From positions 1-33,733 of the forward strand of contig JAHDEV010000016.1 of assembly GCA_020628615.1 (NCBI GenBank): a DNA stretch of 33,733 bases, in the 5' to 3' direction. Each line of letters starts with the position of its first letter. The first letter of the stretch is position 1. The notes under the pieces are model-generated. The model was given only the letters and a program-made list of their open reading frames with translations, was not told where the DNA came from and did not search any database. Positions 19,493 to 29,382 of the stretch are shown here, piece by piece. The DNA is from Dokdonia sp. GTDB taxonomy: Bacteria; Bacteroidota; Bacteroidia; Flavobacteriales; Flavobacteriaceae. A program made the translations under genes and the position numbers.

Positions 19493-21028
19493 TTAAGCTA
19501 TCCAGTGCTTAAAATTTACTTCCTTATCTATAATTGCTGCGAGATCTGCAATAGGCACACGCTTTTGCTCCATTGTATCTCTGTGGCGTATGGTCACCAT
19601 TTTATCTTCTAGCGTATCGTGATCAACAGTGATACAGAAAGGTGTTCCGTTTGCATCTTGTCTTCTGTAACGCTTACCTACAGCATCTTTCTCATCATAA
19701 AACACATTAAAGTCAAACTTTAGATCATCTATAATTTGCTTTGCTACCTCTGGTAAGCCATCTTTCTTTACAAGCGGAAATACAGCTGCTTTTATAGGCG
19801 CAAGTACAGCAGGTAATTTAAGTACTGTTCTTGTAGTGTTGTTTTCTAACTCTTCCTCAACCAGCGAATTAGAAAATACAGCTAGAAACATACGATCAAG
19901 ACCTATTGAGGTTTCTAAGACATAAGGAGTATAACTCGCATTATCTTCGTGATCAAAATATTGTAGCTTTTTACCAGAAAACTCTTCGTGTGCCTTAAGG
20001 TCAAAATCTGTGCGAGAGTGTATACCCTCTAGCTCTTTAAATCCGAATGGAAATTTAAACTCAATATCTGCCGCAGCATCTGCATAGTGAGCCAGCTTCT
20101 CGTGATCGTGAAAACGGTAATTATCCTCTCCCATACCTAGAGATAAGTGCCACTTCATTCTGGCTTCTTTCCAGTGTTTATACCACTCGCCTTGTGTTCC
20201 GGGTTTTATAAAAAATTGCATCTCCATTTGCTCAAACTCTCGCATTCTAAAGATAAACTGTCTTGCAACAATCTCATTTCTAAAAGCCTTACCCGTTTGT
20301 GCAATTCCAAAAGGAATCTTCATACGCCCCGTTTTCTGAACGTTTAAGAAGTTTACAAAAATACCTTGAGCAGTTTCTGGTCGCAAGTATAGATCCATAG
20401 CGCTCTCTGCGCTAGCTCCTAGCTTAGTTCCAAACATAAGGTTAAACTGTTTTACATCTGTCCAGTTTTTACTACCGCTTAGTGGGCAACCTATTTCTAA
20501 CTCTTCTATGAGCAGTTTTACGTCTGCCAGGTCTTCTTTTTCTAGTGACTTACCTAGGCGAGATAAAATCGTATCTATCTTTTCTTGATACCCAAGTACA
20601 CGTGGGTTTGTGCTTATAAATTCTTCTTTATTAAACGCATCCCCAAAACGCTTTTGAGCCTTTTTTACTTCCTTTTCGATTTTTGTTTCAATCTTAAGGC
20701 AGTAGTCTTCTACCAGCACATCTGCTCTGTAACGTTTTTTTGAATCCTTATTATCTATTAACGGATCACTAAAAGCATCTACGTGACCAGAAGCCTTCCA
20801 GGTAGTAGGATGCATAAAGATTGCCGCATCAAGGCCTACAATATTATCGTGCATTTGCACCATAGATTTCCACCAGTAGTCACGTATGTTTTTCTTTAAC
20901 TCTACACCGTTTTGACCGTAATCATAAACAGCGCTTAGTCCGTCATATATTTCGCTACTTTGAAAAACGTAGCCATATTCCTTTGCGTGAGAGATTACTT
21001 TTTTAAATTGATCGTCTTGTTGAGCCAT
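19493..21028 (-). CDS. glyS: glycine--tRNA ligase (single-chain alpha2 type)
   Basis: 511 aa; LYLRPETAQGIFVNF, GIAQTGKAFRNEI, REFEQMEMQFF, PYVLETSIGLDRMFLAV class II motifs. Confidence 0.96.
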   Translation of the reverse strand: MAQQDDQFKKVISHAKEYGYVFQSSEIYDGLSAVYDYGQNGVELKKNIRDYWWKSMVQMHDNIVGLDAAIFMHPTTWKASGHVDAFSDPLIDNKDSKKRYRADVLVEDYCLKIETKIEKEVKKAQKRFGDAFNKEEFISTNPRVLGYQEKIDTILSRLGKSLEKEDLADVKLLIEELEIGCPLSGSKNWTDVKQFNLMFGTKLGASAESAMDLYLRPETAQGIFVNFLNVQKTGRMKIPFGIAQTGKAFRNEIVARQFIFRMREFEQMEMQFFIKPGTQGEWYKHWKEARMKWHLSLGMGEDNYRFHDHEKLAHYADAAADIEFKFPFGFKELEGIHSRTDFDLKAHEEFSGKKLQYFDHEDNASYTPYVLETSIGLDRMFLAVFSNSLVEEELENNTTRTVLKLPAVLAPIKAAVFPLVKKDGLPEVAKQIIDDLKFDFNVFYDEKDAVGKRYRRQDANGTPFCITVDHDTLEDKMVTIRHRDTMEQKRVPIADLAAIIDKEVNFKHWIA

Positions 21029-21074
21029 AGTATGTAGATGGTTATAATACTGATGATTTATGTGGAGCTGTTTC

Positions 21075-21090
21075 CGCTTTCGCGAAAGCG
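21075..21090. repeat. iterated palindrome copy 6 (upstream of glyS)
   Basis: CGCTTTCGCGAAAGCG then TAA. Confidence 0.96.
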
Positions 21091-21192
21091 TAATAAAAAC
21101 CCTTTAAATCTCAATAATTGAGAGTAATATTTACTTATTTAACTAGCCGTAAAAATAGTAATCCATCTGTAGTTATGGAAATTGCAAGCAAC

Positions 21193-22074
21193 CTATTTTA
21201 AGGTAAGGGTTGTAGAGAGTAACATTGCTTGATCGTGGAAAACGCGCACAGTGTATGCGCCTCTATCTATTTGCTGTACGGGAAGCACTAGCTCGCATAT
21301 GGTGTATGCCTTATTTGAGTACGGGATTTTAGTTTTTGTATTATATACAATCTCTTCTCCACTAGGCCATTTTTCTGATCGCTCTACACCTAGCATTTTA
21401 CCCTGCTCGTTAAGAACTTGCACATAAAAGATTTTATCGCCTGCTACTGCCAGTTGATTGTCATTTACCGTAAAACAGACTTGTATCATCTCTACACGAC
21501 TGGCGCGAGAGGTGATTACAAATTTACCACTGTTGCGTTGTATAACGCCGCGTGCAGCAAGGTTACTCACGGTGAGCTTTGCTCCTTGTGTGAGCCTATC
21601 TGCAAGCTCTCTATTAGATTTTTGAATACTGTCTTGAGACTTTTTTGCATCATCTAGTGCTTTTTGTGTCTCTTGCTGGAGTGTTGCCAGCCTTTTGGTT
21701 TCTAGGGTAAGGCTGTCATTTTCGGTAATAAAGTACTCACGCTCTCTACGTAGTTTTTGTATCTCGAGCTGAAATTGTCGCATCTTTGACCTAGTAACAT
21801 CTTCTCCTTGAAGTGTCTTTTTGAGCTCTATAAGTCTTACTTGTGCTTGTTTGAGGTTTGCTTTTAACGCATCACGTTCTTCTAGCAGTGTGCTATATTT
21901 TGATATTTCTTGCTCAAGTTGCGTAGCTATTTGTGCTTTCTCTGTGAGTAATTGTGCTTCTCTCTTTTGCACCTCACTTTGAAAATCATACGTATAATAC
22001 CCTAACCCAGACACAACTAGACATAATAGTATAACAAGAATTAGTAAAGTATTATTGGTACTTTTAGTACGCAT
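21193..22074 (-). CDS. membrane-anchored coiled-coil protein of unknown function
   Basis: N-terminal TM (NTLLILVILLCLVVSGLGYYTY), long coiled coil, small C-terminal beta domain. Confidence 0.75.
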   Translation of the reverse strand: MRTKSTNNTLLILVILLCLVVSGLGYYTYDFQSEVQKREAQLLTEKAQIATQLEQEISKYSTLLEERDALKANLKQAQVRLIELKKTLQGEDVTRSKMRQFQLEIQKLRREREYFITENDSLTLETKRLATLQQETQKALDDAKKSQDSIQKSNRELADRLTQGAKLTVSNLAARGVIQRNSGKFVITSRASRVEMIQVCFTVNDNQLAVAGDKIFYVQVLNEQGKMLGVERSEKWPSGEEIVYNTKTKIPYSNKAYTICELVLPVQQIDRGAYTVRVFHDQAMLLSTTLTLK

Positions 22075-22076
22075 AG

Positions 22077-22808
22077 ATGGTCTATTATTCGCTCAAAGGC
22101 GTTAAATTAGAAAAAAAAAGTAAAACCTTGCTACAATCTTTAAGATCTCTGTTTTTTCCTGAAAGTTGTAAATCTTGCGACAATGAGCTTCTTGAGGCAG
22201 AAATTATGATTTGCACACAATGTAGACATACACTCCCTCTTACAGATTTTCATAGGTACAACGACCCTGCAATAAAAAAAGTATTTTACGGGCGTCTCAA
22301 TCTTGAAGAAGCGACAGCCTTATTTTATTTTGAGAAAAAAGGTCCCGTGCAAGAACTCTTACATAACTTAAAGTATAGAGGTCACAAAAACATAAGCGAG
22401 TTTTTAGGCAACTGGCTAGGTGCAGACCTTGCTACTCTTGATAACTATAAAGGAATAGATTGCATTGTGCCCGTACCTATACACCCTAAAAAGAAGAAAA
22501 CAAGAGGATACAATCAAGTAGCCGGTTTTGGTAAAGCGCTTGCAACGTCACTTACTGCTACATATAGAGATGATGTGCTTATAAAGTCTAAGAATACGAA
22601 GACTCAAGTTTTTAAAGGCCGTTTTACTCGCAGTGACGAGATGCTTGATGCTTTTACCGTAGCGGTAGACAACTCGCTAGAAGGAAAGCATATTTTACTA
22701 TGTGATGACATACTCACTACGGGAGCCACGCTGGAGGCCTGCGCATTGCAGCTGCTTAAAATCCCTAATATTAAGTTAAGTATTGCTGTTATGGCAATAG
22801 CGCAATAG
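22077..22808 (+). CDS. comF: ComF family protein (phosphoribosyltransferase-like)
   Basis: Zn ribbon CKSCDNELLEAEIMICTQCRHTLP, VPVPIHPKKKKTRGYNQV, LLCDDILTTGATLEAC PRPP-binding motif. The start may be downstream (TTG about 22128, MLQSLRSLFFPESCKSC). Confidence 0.88.
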   Translation: MVYYSLKGVKLEKKSKTLLQSLRSLFFPESCKSCDNELLEAEIMICTQCRHTLPLTDFHRYNDPAIKKVFYGRLNLEEATALFYFEKKGPVQELLHNLKYRGHKNISEFLGNWLGADLATLDNYKGIDCIVPVPIHPKKKKTRGYNQVAGFGKALATSLTATYRDDVLIKSKNTKTQVFKGRFTRSDEMLDAFTVAVDNSLEGKHILLCDDILTTGATLEACALQLLKIPNIKLSIAVMAIAQ

Positions 22809-22849
22809 GTATTTCGTTTTGGGTAAATTAATTGTTTCTTTGCAAATAG

Positions 22850-24514
22850 ATGAGAGATAACCCTTGGTACTTTATGAACTTAAAAAGAGCAACCGTTTTT
22901 GCTCTTGTAATTGTGGGTATGGCACTCACTCTGGTAAATTGTGCAAAACGCGGCTCACCAGACGGAGGACCTATGGATAGCTTACCTCCTGTGTTTGTAA
23001 AAGCGACGCCTCCAAACTTTACAACCAACTTTGATGGAGATGAGATACGCATCTACTTTGATGAGTATGTAAAACTCAAAGACTTGCGCAAGCAGCTTAT
23101 CATCTCGCCTCCTATTGTAAACAGAGTCATCTCACCGCAGGGATCTGCTTCAAAATATATCAAAATTGACATTCAAGATACGCTAGCTCCTAACACCACT
23201 TATGTATTTAACTTTGGGCTAAGTATTGTAGATAATAATGAAGGAAACCCTTTCCCATCATTTAAATATGTGATGTCTACTGGAGACTATATAGATAGCC
23301 TTAAAGTATCTGGGAAAATTATAGATGCAGTGGCAGAAAAACCAGATAACTTCGTAACTATAATGCTTTACGAAGCAGATAGCACTTATACAGACTCAAC
23401 GGTTTACAACAAAGCTCCTCTATATGTTACCAATACGTTAGATAGTTTAGACACTTTTACACTAGACTACCTCAAGCCTGGAAAGTATGCGCTTATAGGT
23501 CTCAAAGATGAGGATGCAAACTATACCTTCCAGCCTAAAAAGGATAAAATTGCCTTTATAGAAGAGTTTATTAATGTTCCTACAGACTCTTCTTATACTT
23601 TAAAGTTATTTACAGAGGCTCCTGCATATAAAGTCTCAAGACCTAAGCACGCTGCAGAAGGCAGAATAGCCTTTGGAACCACGGGATATAGAGACAGTAT
23701 TGCTATTAATCTTCTTACAGATGCTGGAGACAAGCACACCTCAACAATTACAAAAAAAGGTGAAGACACCCTTTACTACTGGTACAAGCCTAAGCTGGCA
23801 ATAGACTCTCTTATATTTAACACTACTGCTCCTGGATACTCAGACACCTTGCAAGCGCGTATAAGAAAGCCAAGATTAGACTCGCTCTCATTTTCATCTA
23901 AGTACCGAAATGTAGTTTTATTTAATAAAGCTTACCGTATACAGAGTAATATCCCTATAGATAGCATAAACAAAGAGCTTATTACCGTTATACAAGACTC
24001 TACAGAAATAGAGTTTGACTACGCCCTTGCAGAGAATAATACAGCTATTGATTTTGACTTCAAAAAGGAAGAAAAAACAAGATATAGTATTACGGTCTTA
24101 CCAAATGCGATTACAGATTACTTTGGACAAAAAAATGACACCTTGCGCTACAAAGCCCAAACCAAGGAAATAGGTGATTATGGTGATATAGAGCTCACAC
24201 TAGTAAATGCACAAGCATTCCCATATATCGTACAGTTGCTCGATAGTCAAGAAAAGGTGGTAGAAGAGCACTTTAGCACAAAAGAAACGGTATTTGAGTT
24301 TAAGCTTCTCAAACCTGGCAATTATAAAGTGCGCCTTGTAGAAGATGCAAATAACAATAAAGTCTTTGACTCTGGTAACTTCTTACTAAAGAGACAGCCA
24401 GAAATTATAATTAACTACCCTGGTGAGATAGAGGTGCGACCTAGCTGGTTTGCAAAGGAGCGATTTGAGCTACTCCCTAAAGAAAAGTCACAAGAAGCTC
24501 CTACCCCAGAGTAA
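22850..24514 (+). CDS. Ig-like (Big_5/SbsA-type) domain lipoprotein
   Basis: Lipobox VGMALTLVNCAKRGSPDGGPMDSLPPVFVKATPP; the true start is probably the ATG at 22874 (MNLKRATVF). Confidence 0.85.
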   Translation: MRDNPWYFMNLKRATVFALVIVGMALTLVNCAKRGSPDGGPMDSLPPVFVKATPPNFTTNFDGDEIRIYFDEYVKLKDLRKQLIISPPIVNRVISPQGSASKYIKIDIQDTLAPNTTYVFNFGLSIVDNNEGNPFPSFKYVMSTGDYIDSLKVSGKIIDAVAEKPDNFVTIMLYEADSTYTDSTVYNKAPLYVTNTLDSLDTFTLDYLKPGKYALIGLKDEDANYTFQPKKDKIAFIEEFINVPTDSSYTLKLFTEAPAYKVSRPKHAAEGRIAFGTTGYRDSIAINLLTDAGDKHTSTITKKGEDTLYYWYKPKLAIDSLIFNTTAPGYSDTLQARIRKPRLDSLSFSSKYRNVVLFNKAYRIQSNIPIDSINKELITVIQDSTEIEFDYALAENNTAIDFDFKKEEKTRYSITVLPNAITDYFGQKNDTLRYKAQTKEIGDYGDIELTLVNAQAFPYIVQLLDSQEKVVEEHFSTKETVFEFKLLKPGNYKVRLVEDANNNKVFDSGNFLLKRQPEIIINYPGEIEVRPSWFAKERFELLPKEKSQEAPTPE

Positions 24515-25316
24515 ATGCATCTTTGTCTTGAAGAAACGGCAACTTTGCTCTTGTCTCTTTAATGTGGTTTTTTGAAAGTGTAGCAAGCACTACCTTTTCT
24601 TCAACTCTTGCAATAGCCATAGTTTTACCCAGCACATCATATACAGCGGTATGACCTACATAATTAAGATTATTTGCATCTGTACCTACTCGATTTACCC
24701 CTATGGCATAGGCCATATTTTCTATAGCGCGCGCTTGTAATAAGGTATCCCACGCTCCTACTCTAGCCTCTGGCCAGTTTGCCACATATAAGACCACATC
24801 ATAGCCTGAAGTATTTCTTGCAAAAACGGGAAACCTCAAATCGTAACAAACTTGCAATAGTATTTTCCACCCTAGGTAGGTCACAGTGATGGGCGCATCA
24901 CCAGCTTGATATTTTTCACCCTCGCCTGCCATATTAAAGGTGTGCCTTTTATTGTAATAATCTACTGTACCCTCTGGGGTTACAAAAACAAAGCGATTAT
25001 AGTACAAATCATTTTCCTCTATAATGAGACTACCACAAATAGCTGTTTTATACTTTTTTGCCTGTGCTTTCATCCACTGCACTGTGATGCCATCCATAGT
25101 CTCTGCTAAAGGTTCTGGATTCATAGAGAAACCGGTTGTAAACATTTCTGGCAAGATGGCGAGATCACAGTTTTCTGGTAATTGTGTAAAGTGCTTTTCA
25201 AAGGCTAGGCGATTTTGAGCGGGTTGCTCCCAGATTAAATCGCTCTGTATCATTGCCACATTAAGTTGATCTCTTTCCATAGCATAAAGATAAAACGTAT
25301 GCCTATATAAAACCAC
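24501..25316 (-). CDS. nitrilase-family amidohydrolase (omega-amidase-like)
   Basis: LAILPEMFTTGFSMNP (Glu), YYNKRHTF (Lys), VCYDLRFPVFARN (Cys) catalytic triad; the true start is probably MERDQLNVAMIQ. Confidence 0.9.
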   Translation of the reverse strand: MVLYRHTFYLYAMERDQLNVAMIQSDLIWEQPAQNRLAFEKHFTQLPENCDLAILPEMFTTGFSMNPEPLAETMDGITVQWMKAQAKKYKTAICGSLIIEENDLYYNRFVFVTPEGTVDYYNKRHTFNMAGEGEKYQAGDAPITVTYLGWKILLQVCYDLRFPVFARNTSGYDVVLYVANWPEARVGAWDTLLQARAIENMAYAIGVNRVGTDANNLNYVGHTAVYDVLGKTMAIARVEEKVVLATLSKNHIKETRAKLPFLQDKDAFTLG

Positions 25317-25373
25317 CGTACTATTATAAAAGCTAGCAACTCATTATTATCTTTACGTACCATCGCACTGTCT

Positions 25374-27284
25374 ATGCAAAACACAATCGCAACACGTATA
25401 TATGATTTTTTAAAGCAGTTCCCGCCTTTTCAGTTTATGGCGAGTGACGATCTCTTTAAAATATCTACACTTGCAAATGTGCTCTATCTAGATAAAGATC
25501 AGATTCTTTTTTCTAGAGACGAGCTTTATAGTGATCGCTTTTATATCGTTCAGCAAGGCGCCATAAAACTCACCAGACCTTCTGGTAATAAGACAAAGGT
25601 GGTAGACATTTGTGATGAGGGAGATTTATTTGGCCTTAAAGTAACAAGTGAGAACACCTACCGCACCACAGCAACGGCAAATGAGGAAACTATTATCTAC
25701 ACGATACCGGTAGAAGCGTTTTCCGCTTTCGCGAAAGCGAACAAAGCCATCTCAAATTACCTCATCGCCAGCTTTGCTTCAAACATAAAGGACCCCTATA
25801 CCTTACAACAAAACGGATCCTTACTTAACACCTATGAGCCCGATCGCAATCAAGACTTGCTAGGCTTGCAGCAAGCAAACTACAGTAAGAATGTAGTAAG
25901 CTGTGACCCAAGTGCTACTGTGCAAGAGGCAGCACAACTTATGCAATCTAGCAGGATAGGTAGTCTGGTTGTAACTAGCAACGAGCTACCTGTTGGGATT
26001 TTAACTAATAGGGAACTGCGCAACGCCATTGCAAGTGGCACAGACACTACAAGCACACTCACAAAGGATATAATGATTCATCCCGTGGTGTGCGCTCCTG
26101 GAGATATAACGGTAGGCCAGGCGCAGCTTATGCTTATAAAGTACGGAGTAAATCATCTCGTAATTACAAAAGATGGAACAGACAGAAGCGCTATAATAGG
26201 GATATTAAGCAAGCACGATATTGTAGTCTCATTTGGTAATAGTCCCGCAGAGCTTATTAAAGAAATCAAAAGAGCAGAAAAGACTAAACTCCTACGTATG
26301 TCTTGGGAGAAAGCAACGGTAATACTTACAAACTACCTTGACCAAGGCTTACCACTATCACACATACTCAACATCTTCTCTGAGCTCAAGGGTGCCCTCA
26401 TATATCGCACTATGGAACTCTCACTAGCCAAAATGAGTGAACCACCTCCTGTGCCTTTTACTTGGCTAGCTTTAGGGAGTCAAGGTAGGGAAGAGCAGCT
26501 GTTATATACAGATCAAGATAATGCCATTATTTATGAAAATGTCCCTGCAGAAAAAGAGGAAGCCACAAAAGCTTATTTCTTAAGACTGGCAAACCGTATG
26601 AACAAACGTCTACATAAAGTAGGCTATGATTATTGCCCTGCAGATATGATGGGGAGCAACCCTTTGTATTGTTTAACCATAAGTGAGTGGAAAGAAAAAT
26701 TTAAAGGCTGGATATATGACCCCTCACCAGAGAGTATGTTACTCTCGGGTATCTTTTTTGATTACAGGCGTACCTTTGGAAGCCAGCAACTCGTTGATGA
26801 GCTCACTGCTCATATTTACAGTTTACTAGGCGACAGCTCCATTTTTTATCGATTTATGGCAAAAGATGCGCTTAAAAATCCGCCTCCGGTGAGTTTTTTC
26901 AGAAACTTTCTGGTTGAAAGTGATGGCGCTCATAAAGATGAATTTGATATAAAAAATAGAGCAATGTCACCCCTCATAGGTGCGGCAAGAGTACTCTCTC
27001 TCTATCACGGTCTCAAAAATGTAAACCGGACCTCTACAAGATACGAGCAACTAGCAATGCTAGAACCAGAAAACCGAGAGTTATATGAAAGTTGTGCTTA
27101 TGCCTTTAAAGCACTCCTTAAATTTAGAGTACAACAGGGTTTAAAAAACGGAGATAGCGGTCGCTTTATACAACTAGAGTCATTATCAAAATCTGATAGA
27201 CTTAAACTCAAGAGATGTTTTAAACCCTTACGAGATGTGCAAGAAGTACTACGTGTACGATTTCAAACTCAAAACTTAAGCTAG
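25374..27284 (+). CDS. cNMP-binding / CBS-pair / DUF294 nucleotidyltransferase-like protein
   Basis: N-terminal cyclic-nucleotide-binding fold, two CBS motifs, then LGSQGREEQLLYTDQDNAIIYE (GlnD-like nucleotidyltransferase signature). Confidence 0.9.
   Translation: MQNTIATRIYDFLKQFPPFQFMASDDLFKISTLANVLYLDKDQILFSRDELYSDRFYIVQQGAIKLTRPSGNKTKVVDICDEGDLFGLKVTSENTYRTTATANEETIIYTIPVEAFSAFAKANKAISNYLIASFASNIKDPYTLQQNGSLLNTYEPDRNQDLLGLQQANYSKNVVSCDPSATVQEAAQLMQSSRIGSLVVTSNELPVGILTNRELRNAIASGTDTTSTLTKDIMIHPVVCAPGDITVGQAQLMLIKYGVNHLVITKDGTDRSAIIGILSKHDIVVSFGNSPAELIKEIKRAEKTKLLRMSWEKATVILTNYLDQGLPLSHILNIFSELKGALIYRTMELSLAKMSEPPPVPFTWLALGSQGREEQLLYTDQDNAIIYENVPAEKEEATKAYFLRLANRMNKRLHKVGYDYCPADMMGSNPLYCLTISEWKEKFKGWIYDPSPESMLLSGIFFDYRRTFGSQQLVDELTAHIYSLLGDSSIFYRFMAKDALKNPPPVSFFRNFLVESDGAHKDEFDIKNRAMSPLIGAARVLSLYHGLKNVNRTSTRYEQLAMLEPENRELYESCAYAFKALLKFRVQQGLKNGDSGRFIQLESLSKSDRLKLKRCFKPLRDVQEVLRVRFQTQNLS
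25724..25739. repeat. iterated palindrome copy 7 (inside DUF294 gene)
   Basis: CGCTTTCGCGAAAGCG, read as A-F-A-K-A. Confidence 0.96.
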
Positions 27285-27974
27285 ATGTCCTTATTCTCAA
27301 AAAATAGTGACTCACTACCAGTGTTTTGGATAAAGTATCTTGACGCTTTCGCGAAAGAAAAAAAAGAAAAAAGCTTCTTTAAAAAAACCGCAGATAGTAA
27401 AGGTTTACAGAATACGCGGTTTGTCGTTTTTGACACAGAGACCACGGGTCTAGATTACAAAAAAGACCGCATTCTTTCCTTAGGTGGTGTTGCTGTGGTA
27501 GCTAATCAAGTTATTGTGGCAGATACGCTCGAGCTGTTTTTAAAACAAGACTTTTACAATCCAGACAGCGCACAAATACACGGCATTTTAAAACAAGGCA
27601 ATTACCTCAAGGTAAATGAAGAAGAAGCCATTGCCCAGTGTCTAGATTTTATAGGCACAGATATTCTGGTAGGGCATCACGTAGGCTTTGACGTAGCAGT
27701 GGTAAATCAATCACTTAAAAGAGCTGGTCTAGGCAGGCTAAAAAACAGACATCTCGATACAGAGATTTTATACAAGAGACTAGTACACCCAGCAAACAGA
27801 TCACTGCAAGACAAGCGCTATACCCTTGATGAGCTTGCCGAAGCGCTTAAAACACCACTACACGACAGGCATACCGCAGCAGGAGACTCTTTAATCACGG
27901 CGCTTGTTTTTATAAAAATTGTTCATAAACTCAACAGCGATGGCGAGATGAAATTAAAACACCTTTTTAAATGA
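27285..27974 (+). CDS. DnaQ-like 3'-5' exonuclease
   Basis: FVVFDTETTGLDYKKDRILSLGGVAV (ExoI), LVGHHVGFDVAVVN (ExoII), HDRHTAAGDSLITA (ExoIII). Confidence 0.92.
   Translation: MSLFSKNSDSLPVFWIKYLDAFAKEKKEKSFFKKTADSKGLQNTRFVVFDTETTGLDYKKDRILSLGGVAVVANQVIVADTLELFLKQDFYNPDSAQIHGILKQGNYLKVNEEEAIAQCLDFIGTDILVGHHVGFDVAVVNQSLKRAGLGRLKNRHLDTEILYKRLVHPANRSLQDKRYTLDELAEALKTPLHDRHTAAGDSLITALVFIKIVHKLNSDGEMKLKHLFK
27343..27357. repeat. iterated palindrome copy 8 (inside exonuclease gene)
   Basis: ACGCTTTCGCGAAAG, read as D-A-F-A-K-E; right outer arm diverges. Confidence 0.9.
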
Positions 27975-28633
27975 TTAATCAAGACACACTTATTGTATTT
28001 GACATAGATGGTACACTTACAGACAGCATACCCACCTATTTACCTGTAATAACCAAAGTACTTGCAGATATAGGTCTTCAAGATATAGATACAGATTATG
28101 ACAACTACCTGCATCATACAGACCGCTATGCACTAGAGTATAATTATGAGCGCAATTTTGGCAAGAAAGCACCACAAGATTTACGGTACACACTAGACAC
28201 ACTCTTAGGAGAAGAGCTTATAAAACATCCAGCTGTACCAGAAATAAAAGGTGCAACAGCCTTACTAGAGTTACTTATTAAAGAAAAAATACCATTTGCA
28301 TATGGTACGGGAGCTTTCCCAAAAGCAACCGTTGTAAAGATGGAAGGCTCTGGAGTACCATTTATACCAGAAGTACTCGCTACCTCGCTAGAAAATGTAT
28401 CGCGAGTAGGTTTTGTAAAAGAAGCCGTAGAGAAGTCTAAGGCATATTATGGTCACTCTAATTTTGAGCGTATTATAGCTGTGGGTGATGGTCTTTGGGA
28501 TCTCAAAGCTGCACAAGATCTTGAGATAGACTTTTTAGGAATAGGCACAAAAAATAAAGATGCAATGCTCAAAAATGGATGCACACATTGGGTAAAAGAC
28601 TATGCAAATTTTGAACTCTCGCAATTTGGATAG
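27971..28633 (+). CDS. HAD-family hydrolase
   Basis: LIVFDIDGTLTDSIPTY motif I, AVGDGLWDLKAA motif IV; ATGA overlap with the preceding exonuclease. Confidence 0.92.
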   Translation: MINQDTLIVFDIDGTLTDSIPTYLPVITKVLADIGLQDIDTDYDNYLHHTDRYALEYNYERNFGKKAPQDLRYTLDTLLGEELIKHPAVPEIKGATALLELLIKEKIPFAYGTGAFPKATVVKMEGSGVPFIPEVLATSLENVSRVGFVKEAVEKSKAYYGHSNFERIIAVGDGLWDLKAAQDLEIDFLGIGTKNKDAMLKNGCTHWVKDYANFELSQFG

Positions 28634-28662
28634 ATTAATAATGTGTGGGTAAAGGTTTATAA

Positions 28663-28684
28663 TTACGCTTTCGCGAAAGCGTAA
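28663..28684. repeat. iterated palindrome copy 9 (between two convergent stops)
   Basis: TTACGCTTTCGCGAAAGCGTAA, perfect 22-bp palindrome. Confidence 0.97.
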
Positions 28685-28689
28685 CCCTG

Positions 28690-29160
28690 CTACTTCCCTT
28701 CTAATATAGCCATAAGCTTTTCTGCACCTTGCATTTTTGCGTGATCGTAAGCGGTGTTTCCTTTCTCATCTACGTGACTTGCATCTGCGCCATTATCTAT
28801 AAGTAGCTGTGCAATTTCTGACTGTGCAAAAGTTGCTGCATATATCAAAGCAGTTGCACTATTTAAATTTTGAGCATTTACATCTGCACCGTGGTCTATA
28901 AGGAGTTTTGCGATGGCCGCATATCCCTTAAAACAAACACCCATAAGAGCCGTGTTACCAGAAGCATCTTTTGCATTAAGATCTGGTTTGTGCTTAAGCA
29001 TAGCCTCTGCCATATCTTGATTACCGTAATAAGTCGCAAGTAAGAGTGGCGTTGAACCACGTTGATCTTTTATATTAATAAGCTCTGGGTGTGCCGTTAT
29101 TATTGCTTTTACCATCTCTACATCTCCGTTGCGTATGGCATCAAAAAGTTTGTCATTCAT
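28690..29160 (-). CDS. ankyrin repeat protein
   Basis: 156 aa with 4 ankyrin repeats (GSTPLLLATYYGNQDMAEAMLKHKPDLNAKDASGNTALMGVCFKGYAAIAKLLIDHGADVNAQ...). Confidence 0.93.
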   Translation of the reverse strand: MNDKLFDAIRNGDVEMVKAIITAHPELINIKDQRGSTPLLLATYYGNQDMAEAMLKHKPDLNAKDASGNTALMGVCFKGYAAIAKLLIDHGADVNAQNLNSATALIYAATFAQSEIAQLLIDNGADASHVDEKGNTAYDHAKMQGAEKLMAILEGK

Positions 29161-29382
29161 AATGTGCTGTGCTATCTAACTTAATGTATAAATATAATCA
29201 CAAAACAAATATCGTGCTCACAAGCAATCATAATATTTACCTATAATATGATTAAAGTAATCATTGTAAAAATCTTTGTTCAACTCGTAGGCTCGCTAAA
29301 ATCTTGTTAATTACAATTCTCTTAAGACCCTAAGCTCAAGTTCTAAACTATATTTAGAAACACTAACCAAAATTATATTACA

